From positions 1-5,302 of the forward strand of contig JAJXZM010000179.1 of NCBI GenBank assembly GCA_021780055.1: a stretch of DNA of 5,302 nt. The letters are read 5' to 3'. Of the stretch, positions 1 through 4,926 are shown in pieces. The notes beneath the pieces were generated by a model. It had not been told where the DNA came from, did no database searches, and saw nothing but the letters and a program-made list of their open reading frames with translations. The first letter of the stretch is position 1. Each line of letters begins with the position of its first letter. This DNA is from Acidobacteriota bacterium (GTDB lineage: Bacteria; Acidobacteriota; Terriglobia; UBA7540). Made by a program: the position numbers and the translations under genes.

Positions 1-348
1 CTCCGGCAGGCGGCAGGTGGTGCGCCACAGGAAATCGTGTCTTAGCTCCTCGGCGCTGGGATGCTTGAAGCTGTAGACTTCGCAGCCCTGCGGATTGACG
101 CCCGACATCACGTGCGCGATGGCGCCGTCCTTGCCGGCGGCATCCATGGCCTGAAAAATCAGCAAAACGGCGTAGCGATTGTGCGCATAAAGAAGGCGTT
201 GCAACTCACTCAGTCGCTGAATGTGGTTCGCAAGGAGCTCTTTATAGTGTTCCTTCGACTTGTAAAGCGGGTGCACCTTCGAGGGGCATTTCTTCAGTTT
301 GACTTTTTCGCCTTCCCGGACTTGAAAATCTTTGATGTGAAATTTCAT
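1..348 (-). CDS. ppk2: Polyphosphate kinase 2 (PPK2), class III-like, N-terminal part; cut by window edge
   Basis: PPK2 enzymes move phosphate between polyphosphate and nucleotides in the cytoplasm; class III members can phosphorylate both AMP and ADP. The 116 visible residues start at the ATG at 348-346 and read open to base 1. The basic N-terminal segment (about residues 1-30) and a helix with [20 protein letters not shown] (35-54) match the PPK2 lead-in. The Walker A loop [10 protein letters not shown] lies at 66-75, with Asp69 and Lys73 as the expected key residues. It is followed by SGVNPQGC (82-89) and the [18 protein letters not shown] block (93-110), both highly characteristic. The lid and Walker B parts lie outside the window; family members are usually about 260-300 residues. 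A GGAAGG ribosome binding site (363-358) sits 9 bases before the start. The gene is co-directional with the sulfatase/DUF4038 pair, but the 490-base gap argues for its own promoter. The family call is firm; the class III assignment is inference from motif style. Confidence 0.93.
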   Translation of the reverse strand, partial: MKFHIKDFQVREGEKVKLKKCPSKVHPLYKSKEHYKELLANHIQRLSELQRLLYAHNRYAVLLIFQAMDAAGKDGAIAHVMSGVNPQGCEVYSFKHPSAEELRHDFLWRTTCRLPE

Positions 349-402
349 TTTGATTACCCTTCCGCAGCAGCGAATGCTCAGCCGGCTGGTGTGAATGTTC
401 GC

Positions 403-408
403 ATTGTA
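403..408 (-). promoter_or_regulatory. Possible -10 element for ppk2
   Basis: Read on the minus strand, 408-403 is TACAAT, one mismatch from the sigma-70 -10 consensus, 54 bases upstream of the ppk2 start codon. No good -35 hexamer is visible 16-18 bases further upstream, so this is a weak prediction based on a single box. Confidence 0.25.
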
Positions 409-518
409 TCCCTCGAAACCGTGCGAAGCGAGAGAGTTCTTGGGGGACTGCGGTTCAATGACAAGAAGATGCGCAAGGGGGTCCAGCTCCGCGGAAGGAT
501 TGTCGTCTTGGCTGCCAG

Positions 519-538
519 CGCCTGTGAGACGGCAGGCG
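519..538. repeat. Inverted repeat, 6-bp perfect stem (CGCCTG/CAGGCG)
   Basis: CGCCTG at 519-524 is the exact reverse complement of CAGGCG at 533-538, enclosing an 8-base loop. It lies one base from the next stem-loop (540-563). There is no T-run on either strand after it, so it does not look like a Rho-independent terminator. Confidence 0.5.
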
Positions 539-539
539 G

Positions 540-563
540 CACTGGCACACGGTGTCGCCAGTG
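540..563. repeat. Inverted repeat, 7-bp perfect stem extendable by 3 bp past a bulge
   Basis: CACTGGC at 540-546 pairs exactly with GCCAGTG at 557-563. Inside, ACA (547-549) can pair with TGT (553-555) if C556 is bulged, leaving a three-base CGG loop. This gives a compact hairpin about 24 bases long. It is the strongest short-loop structure I see in the gap. No T-run follows on either strand. Confidence 0.55.
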
Positions 564-606
564 GATTCTTCTCAAACAAAATGGGCGTCGAAGACCTTCC
601 TTACCT

Positions 607-642
607 GGGCAACCAGCCGGCCAATGATTTTCCGGGTTGCCC
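607..642. repeat. Inverted repeat, 8-bp perfect stem (GGGCAACC/GGTTGCCC)
   Basis: GGGCAACC at 607-614 is the exact reverse complement of GGTTGCCC at 635-642. Within the 20-base loop, CGG (618-620) can pair with CCG (632-634), extending the stem beyond a three-base bulge. It is the longest perfect inverted repeat I found in the gap. Confidence 0.55.
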
Positions 643-709
643 GCCGAACGTGCTGACGGCAATCAATATCAATCTCAAGAGACAGGGCGTGAAATTGAAC
701 GTCCCGCCT

Positions 710-735
710 CCTCAGGAACGGGCAAAAAGCTGAGG
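710..735. repeat. Inverted repeat, 6-bp stem (CCTCAG/CTGAGG)
   Basis: CCTCAG at 710-715 pairs with CTGAGG at 730-735 around a 14-base loop that contains a run of five A (five T on the minus strand). A competing pairing of CGCCTC (705-710) with GAGGCG (732-737) is possible. Because the T-run lies in the loop rather than after the stem, it is a poor candidate for the missing terminator of the leftward operon that ends at 839. Confidence 0.35.
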
Positions 736-838
736 CGCAGGTACTGCATCGATAGCGAGTGTCAAGAACCGCGCCATCGGTGTCCTTCTTGGGTGTTGCT
801 ATTGTTGTTCCGTCCGCAACCCCGCGAAGGGCGTCGTC

Positions 839-2245
839 CTAAACGCCTGTTCCGGGCTTCGGCAACTGCTTCGAGGCGTCATCCAGAACCAAAACCCAGT
901 CGCCGTCGTCCGGCGGCGAAAGTTTGCGAAGCCCGTCTGTGGCAAAAGTGCCTGCCGTGTTCGCCGCTCCTGATCGCGGGTCAAACCACCAAGCCAGTGC
1001 CTGGCTCCCGGATAATTTTGACATGTCCACCGTAATCGTGCGGCTGGTCGGCATATAGGCAATCGCTGTCGAGCCGTCTGCTGTGCGTGCCGCCGCGAGA
1101 TAATCCAGACCCAGGAATTCTCCCAGGCCTTTCGTTACAACCTCGTGTTTTTCGTCAGGGACCAGGTCATACCATTTGCGGGAGCGGAACAGGTTCCCCC
1201 AGTGCTTCATGCTCACGGAACCCGCGAGGTCCATGGCCTGCTGCCAGGTCACGTTGACGGGAAAGAGGCCGGGGCCGTTGAAGTGCCAGATGGGATTGTT
1301 GCCGAAGACGTGACCGAACCCGCCGCACAGGATTGTCCAATACGCCTGCCGCCGTATTTGCACGTCAGAAGAGTTGTGCTCGCCCTCGTATGAAGATTCA
1401 ATCAGGATGAAAGGCTCGGCGGGATTTCTGCGGTAGGCGCCGTAGAGCTGTGGGTGGATCAGTTGATAGGTATAAACGGTATTGAAATTGAGCCAACCGC
1501 CGCCGGCGTACTGGCTGAAAGCCATATTTTCCGGAGCGCAGTGGGCCGTAAACAGGTGCGCGGTGTCGTGCTCCTTGATGCCCAGCGCGATCAGGTCAAC
1601 GCGCTCGAGAGTCGAGTCGGGATTTCGGTCGCCGCCCATTACCCAGATAATGTTGTCAAAATCTTTGTAGCGCCTGCCAAGAAACCTGCCGTACTCCAGG
1701 CATTTCTCCGGGCTCAGCGCCATCAACTCCTTGAACCATCCCTCGTCGGTCCCAGCATAGCCGAGATAGATCGGGGCCAGCAGAACGTAGATGCCGTCCT
1801 TTGCAGCTTCCTGAAGGATCCAATCAGCGTGGGCGAAGTATCGCTCATTGGGCGTCGTGAAATCGCCGGGAGTTGTAAAGGGCGATTCGCCGTCAGCATT
1901 TCGGGGAGGGTTCTTGCAGAACTTATGCTCGATCAGGTTCACCAGGATTGCGTTAAAGCCCTTTTCGTGCCGGTTTCTCAGGTACAAGCTCGCGTCAGCT
2001 TTGCCGAGTGTTACCATCAACGACCATGCCGCATCACCCTGCAGCAGGAAGGGAACGTTTTCGGCGTCCACGAGATACCGATGATTGCCGCTCACCGCGA
2101 GCGCGCCGCGTGCGGCCGTTTGCATTGCCCGCGCGGGGGCGGACTCGGCTCGAAGGACCTGTTCCTTGAGCGGCAGCCCGCTGGCGATGAGCGGCCCCGC
2201 CATCAATGCTCCAGCGTTCCTGATAAAGTCCCTTCGTGTGATCAT
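839..2245 (-). CDS. Tat-exported DUF4038 (apiosidase-like) glycoside hydrolase with C-terminal Collagen_bind_2-type domain
   Basis: Probable extracytoplasmic glycoside hydrolase of 468 residues. The start at 2245 is chosen because MITRRDFIRNAG places a twin-arginine motif (RRDFI, residues 4-8) right at the N-terminus before a hydrophobic stretch (11-25). A longer frame from 2341 would add 32 residues that merely overlap the sulfatase end. The DUF4038 domain spans roughly 48-365: a short beta-strand start (LAVSGNHRYLVD), FLLQGDAAWSL (67-77), YLRNRHEKGFNAILVNLIEH (88-107), then DNIIWVMGGDRNP (197-209) and FILIESSYEGEH (279-290). Asp206 and Glu283 (with Glu287 as alternative) are the likely acidic catalytic residues by position in this TIM-barrel-type family, which is related to the GH140 apiosidase group. 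Residues about 385-455 (VDMSKLSG, AWWFDPRSG, PPDDGDWVLVL) match the beta-rich domain that often follows DUF4038. The ATG overlaps the sulfatase stop as TAATG and has no strong ribosome binding site, which suggests translational coupling. The family is secure; the sugar substrate is unknown. Confidence 0.92.
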   Translation of the reverse strand: MITRRDFIRNAGALMAGPLIASGLPLKEQVLRAESAPARAMQTAARGALAVSGNHRYLVDAENVPFLLQGDAAWSLMVTLGKADASLYLRNRHEKGFNAILVNLIEHKFCKNPPRNADGESPFTTPGDFTTPNERYFAHADWILQEAAKDGIYVLLAPIYLGYAGTDEGWFKELMALSPEKCLEYGRFLGRRYKDFDNIIWVMGGDRNPDSTLERVDLIALGIKEHDTAHLFTAHCAPENMAFSQYAGGGWLNFNTVYTYQLIHPQLYGAYRRNPAEPFILIESSYEGEHNSSDVQIRRQAYWTILCGGFGHVFGNNPIWHFNGPGLFPVNVTWQQAMDLAGSVSMKHWGNLFRSRKWYDLVPDEKHEVVTKGLGEFLGLDYLAAARTADGSTAIAYMPTSRTITVDMSKLSGSQALAWWFDPRSGAANTAGTFATDGLRKLSPPDDGDWVLVLDDASKQLPKPGTGV

Positions 2246-3810
2246 TACGAAACCAGCAGGCGCGATAAGCCTTCCGGCATGCGACCTTCTTTGCGGAGCC
2301 GCGCCGCAGCAAGCCAGGGGCTGGCCGGAGTGCATTCCCACTGGTGCGCCATGTCCAATCCGCTGTGGCCAGGAGTTGTGTACTTCGCGAAGAATTGGTT
2401 CAGCTCCTCTGTGAGTTCATCAATCACTTTCTTCAGCGCGGGGTCCGGGAAGCGATTCACGGTCTCGCGCGGGTCCTCTTTCAGGTCGTAGAGTTCGTCC
2501 CTGAAACGCACGCGGTCGTAGGCGTAGCGCCGGACCAGTTTATAACGCCCGGTGCGCGCCATGCGTGCGTTGCCGTACTCGCTGATGATGGTTTGCCGCC
2601 AGTCCGGCACCTTCTGTCCGCGCAACTGCGCCAGGTAGGAGCGGCCTGGCGAATTGATCCGCGCGGCCGTCTTTTCATCGGGCGTAGCTCCTCCTATTTC
2701 CAGCAAGGTGGCCCACAGGTCGCAATGGTTGACGAAATCGTTGCAGACGGCGTTTTGCTGGATGCCTCCCGCCGGCCAGCTCAGGGTGCAGGAAACGCGA
2801 ATGGACTCTTCAAAGAAATTCTGGGGCAGCGTGCCGTTGCCCTTTTCCCACATGCCGTGCTGGCCGGTATTGAGCCCGTGGTCGCCGGTGTAAATCACCA
2901 AAGTGTTTTCCAGTTGGCCGGTTGCCTCGAGTTCAGCAAGGACCTTGCCCGCCTCGCGGTCGATGCTGGAGACGGCGCCGTAATACTCCATGTGCTTCAT
3001 GCGCTCGATCTGCGGATTGCTGTTCACCGGGATGAGCGGCTCGCCGTGGCATGGCTGGAACTTTTCGTTGGGGATGTCGCGGAACGTTGCCGAATCGTAT
3101 TGCGCAACCAGTTCTGACGGTGCGGTGTCATGCGGCGAGTGGGTGTCAACGTAACCGACAAAGAGAAAGAAAGGTTTGCCTTCGGCTCCCTGGTTCTGTT
3201 TATGGTCGCGCAGAAAATCAATGGCGCGTTTTGTCAGCAAGGGAGATTGCTGGCCCTGATCGATTGTGAATTTCCCCTGGTCTGAAAAGTGCTGGACGCC
3301 ATAATGCGGATATTGCCATACCCAATAGCTGAACCATCGGTCAAATCCCGGATGCGGGTCGCGCGTGTGGCCGCAATGCCATTTGCCCACGAGGCCAGTG
3401 TGGTAGCCGGCGTTCTTCAGCAATTCGGAAATCAGCGTCTGGCCCTCCAGCCATGGGTGCTCCACCGCGCAGGTCTTTTCTTCGAGCCAGTCGTGAATGC
3501 CGTGCTGCGAGGGCATGCATCCGGTAAAGAAAGACGCCCTGGCGGGAGAACAGACCGGGCACGGGGTAAACGCCTGCGTCATGCGCGTGCCGGTGGCCGC
3601 CAGGCGATTCGTGTTGGGCGTCAAAATTTCCGAGTTGCCGTAGGCGTGCTGCGCCCATTGGCCGTGGTCGTCGGTAAGAAAGATCAGAATGTTGGGACGA
3701 CTCGCCGAGGCCGCAGGCTTTGCCGCCGCGCGCGCGAGCGGCAAGGAAACCAGTCCAGCGCCCAGTGCGCCAGTCCTCTTCAGGAATTCACGCCGTTCGA
3801 TTCCGCCCAT
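2245..3810 (-). CDS. Type I sulfatase (formylglycine-dependent), Tat-exported
   Basis: Predicted aryl/carbohydrate sulfatase of 521 residues that hydrolyses sulfate esters outside the cytoplasm. It starts with a twin-arginine signal (RREFLK, residues 6-11), a hydrophobic stretch (14-29) and a plausible ARA cleavage site near 26-28. The mature domain opens with RPNILIFLTDDHG, where Asp47 and Asp48 are expected calcium ligands. The sulfatase signature CSPAR is at 87-91; Cys87 should become formylglycine, and TG at 96-97 completes the motif. GKWH (Lys143, His145), THS (His224) and GDHG (Asp310, His311), then WEKGNG (Lys323), fill the usual active-site positions. The C-terminal part (about 405-475, including ELYDLKEDPRETVN) is the typical small sulfatase subdomain. 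Length is normal and nothing appears broken. It is the first gene of a two-gene operon with the DUF4038 enzyme. No strong ribosome binding site is seen; no in-frame alternative ATG lies upstream before a stop. The substrate cannot be deduced. Confidence 0.96.
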   Translation of the reverse strand: MGGIERREFLKRTGALGAGLVSLPLARAAAKPAASASRPNILIFLTDDHGQWAQHAYGNSEILTPNTNRLAATGTRMTQAFTPCPVCSPARASFFTGCMPSQHGIHDWLEEKTCAVEHPWLEGQTLISELLKNAGYHTGLVGKWHCGHTRDPHPGFDRWFSYWVWQYPHYGVQHFSDQGKFTIDQGQQSPLLTKRAIDFLRDHKQNQGAEGKPFFLFVGYVDTHSPHDTAPSELVAQYDSATFRDIPNEKFQPCHGEPLIPVNSNPQIERMKHMEYYGAVSSIDREAGKVLAELEATGQLENTLVIYTGDHGLNTGQHGMWEKGNGTLPQNFFEESIRVSCTLSWPAGGIQQNAVCNDFVNHCDLWATLLEIGGATPDEKTAARINSPGRSYLAQLRGQKVPDWRQTIISEYGNARMARTGRYKLVRRYAYDRVRFRDELYDLKEDPRETVNRFPDPALKKVIDELTEELNQFFAKYTTPGHSGLDMAHQWECTPASPWLAAARLRKEGRMPEGLSRLLVS

Positions 3811-3887
3811 GGATGGCTGCTCGCTTGACGGAAGTTCATTAACGCCGGTCGCCTAGGCACCCGCAGAGATCATCCGTGCCGGACGAA

Positions 3888-3917
3888 TATATCACACGCA
3901 CTGGCTAAGCATTACAA
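3888..3917 (-). promoter_or_regulatory. Possible sigma-70-like promoter for the sulfatase/DUF4038 operon
   Basis: On the minus strand TTGTAA (3917-3912) is followed after 18 bases by GATATA (3893-3888), within an AT-rich patch that stands out from its surroundings. It lies about 78 bases upstream of the sulfatase ATG. The box matches are moderate and the spacing is on the long side, so this is a tentative call. Confidence 0.35.
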
Positions 3918-4006
3918 TGTCATTTCCACCACGAATCACTGACGGAATGCTGGTGCAGCCAAGGGAGCGGGATGCGTTTGGTTAGTGCTCTGCTGGGCCC
4001 GCGCAG

Positions 4007-4015
4007 TGGTAAACT
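4007..4015 (+). promoter_or_regulatory. Possible extended -10 promoter for the methyltransferase gene
   Basis: TGGTAAACT combines an extended -10 TGN with a TAAACT hexamer (4010-4015), 31 bases before the ATG. This would give a short leader containing the ribosome binding site. There is no good -35 at the standard distance, which is tolerable for extended -10 promoters but keeps confidence low. Confidence 0.3.
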
Positions 4016-4034
4016 GTGCTTAACTCTGCATTAA

Positions 4035-4040
4035 GGAAGG
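4035..4040 (+). promoter_or_regulatory. Ribosome binding site for the methyltransferase gene
   Basis: GGAAGG, preceded by AA, lies 6 bases before the ATG at 4047. It is the clearest Shine-Dalgarno sequence in the window and fixes the start, which in turn means the hydrophobic N-terminus is really translated. Confidence 0.75.
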
Positions 4041-4046
4041 CCAACC

Positions 4047-4637
4047 ATGCTGCGACGCATCAGCTTTGGGCGACTGGCGGGATTCTTTGTCATCGTGGCT
4101 GCTTTGGGGCTTGTTTTTTTGCAGCCTCTCAAGGCGCAAGACCAGCTTACGCCGAAATATCAGGCTTCTCACGACGTGGTTCCCTTTGTCCCCACTCCCA
4201 TGCCGGTTGTGGAAAGAATGCTGGAACTGGCAAAGGTGACCCCGAAGGACGTTGTGTACGATCTGGGTTCGGGCGACGGCCGGATTGTGATCCTGGCGGC
4301 GCAAAAGTTCGGCGCGCACGCCGTGGGCGTGGAACTCGATCCGGGGCTCTACCACAAATCCTGGGCCAGAATCGAGGAGCTTGGTCTTGCCTCAAAGGCC
4401 AAAATCCTCTACGGAAACATGTTCCAGGCAGACGTTCATGCGGCGACAGTGGTCACACTCTATCTGCTGCCCGGCGTCAATGAAGACATCCGCCCCATGC
4501 TGGAAAAACAGCTCCGGCCCGGCACGCGAGTAGTGTCTCACGATTTCCGGATAGCCAGTTGGGACGCCGTGAAGTCCGAGCATGTCACAGTCGAAAGTGG
4601 CGCAGTACACACAATCTACCTTTACATCAGGCCCTAA
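4047..4637 (+). CDS. Class I SAM-dependent methyltransferase, FAM173/ATPSCKMT-like, with N-terminal signal or anchor
   Basis: A 196-residue methyltransferase. Residues 1-10 are basic (Arg3, Arg4, Arg9), 11-27 form one hydrophobic helix and LKA before Gln31 is a possible signal peptidase I site, so the protein looks exported or membrane-anchored. The Rossmann core follows: PFVPTP (46-51), then VYDLGSGDGRIVI (70-82) as SAM-binding motif I, GVELDP (94-99) with Glu96 as the likely ribose-binding acid, GNMFQAD (123-129), VVTLYLLPGVN (135-145), and a late strand with VVSHDF (162-167). The PxVPTP lead-in, DLGSGDGRIVI, and the final W-x-TIYLY-like end resemble the FAM173 (ATPSCKMT/ANTKMT) lysine methyltransferases of mitochondria. 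In bacteria the substrate of such proteins is not known to me. No deletion is apparent. It is divergent from the sulfatase operon, with its own strong ribosome binding site. The methyltransferase fold is secure; the FAM173 link is inference from motifs. Confidence 0.88.
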   Translation: MLRRISFGRLAGFFVIVAALGLVFLQPLKAQDQLTPKYQASHDVVPFVPTPMPVVERMLELAKVTPKDVVYDLGSGDGRIVILAAQKFGAHAVGVELDPGLYHKSWARIEELGLASKAKILYGNMFQADVHAATVVTLYLLPGVNEDIRPMLEKQLRPGTRVVSHDFRIASWDAVKSEHVTVESGAVHTIYLYIRP

Positions 4638-4926
4638 ACCGTTTGGCGCTCGATAGCGGCAATGAATTCCCGTCCTATATTCAGCTTATGGCAGTATGAC
4701 GCGGCTGGCTCAGATGCTTGCCGTGTAGTGTTTTTGTCCTCGCGCGGCCATTGTCCAACATCCTGTTGCTGTTATATGTGTTTCTGTTTCACGCTGTGTA
4801 ATGTCGCCTTCGCATGCCGGGATGGCCCTTGTGCTAGGATAAACATCGCTGGGGAACGCACGATGGCAACGGGCGCGGGTGTCTCCTGCGCAGGCGTGGG
4901 AGGGAAGCAGAGTACGCAGGTCGGCC
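4638..4926 (+). other. 289-base intergenic stretch between methyltransferase and deacetylase genes
   Basis: No supported gene lies here. The first half is relatively T-rich with repeated TGT/TGC words and a five-T run at 4731-4735, but no convincing stem precedes it. The second half carries a possible extended -10 element (4832-4840) and a perfect 10-base palindrome CCTGCGCAGG (4885-4894) just upstream of the deacetylase start. The spacing suggests that the deacetylase has its own promoter rather than being read only from the methyltransferase gene. Confidence 0.5.
4832..4840 (+). promoter_or_regulatory. Possible extended -10 promoter for the deacetylase gene
   Basis: TGCTAGGAT combines an extended -10 TGN and a TAGGAT hexamer (4835-4840). 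It would start transcription about 80 bases before the ATG at 4927. No good -35 is found at the standard spacing; TTCGCA at 4809-4814 is too far (20 bases). Confidence 0.35.

Larger units (their letters stand above)
349..838. other. 490-base gap without a supported gene; contains several inverted repeats
   Basis: No reading frame here has a recognisable domain or a ribosome binding site. The open frames on both strands are Arg/Pro-rich and look like chance frames, apart from a short one at 581-733 (+) that is discussed in the findings. The notable content is four inverted repeats between 519 and 735, listed separately, and a possible ppk2 promoter near the left end. I see no clear intrinsic terminator for the DUF4038 gene: the stems near its stop at 839 are short and have no T-run after them. 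The gap separates two co-directional transcription units. Confidence 0.6.

Noticed and set aside
61..627. Plus-strand open frame (188 codons) over ppk2 and the gap
   Set aside because: Its first half is antisense to conserved PPK2 sequence, and the rest shows no recognisable protein features.
378..662. Minus-strand 94-codon frame in the gap upstream of ppk2
   Set aside because: Arg/Pro-rich, no domain, no ribosome binding site, and it contains the stem-loop region; looks like a chance frame.
734..838. Terminator for the leftward operon just after the DUF4038 stop
   Set aside because: Only short stems (for example CCC/GGG around 820-830 and GTTGC/GCAAC) are present and none is followed by a T-run on the minus strand.
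2246..2341. N-terminal extension of the DUF4038 protein by 32 residues
   Set aside because: It would push the twin-arginine motif far from the N-terminus and lies entirely inside the sulfatase coding end. The start at 2245 gives a standard Tat signal and a TAATG junction.
1454..2491. Long plus-strand open frame (345 codons) opposite the DUF4038 gene
   Set aside because: It is antisense to a gene with clear family motifs, shows no recognisable domain and no ribosome binding site, and crosses the sulfatase/DUF4038 junction. Biased third positions in GC-rich genes commonly create such frames.
2344..3117. Plus-strand open frame (257 codons) opposite the sulfatase gene
   Set aside because: Antisense shadow of the sulfatase, whose motifs are unmistakable; no domain or start signal seen.
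4702..4735. Possible intrinsic terminator after the methyltransferase gene (CGGC/GCCG stem, then five T)
   Set aside because: The stem is only 4 bp with a loop of about 14 bases, and seven bases separate it from the T-run, so it does not meet the usual form.
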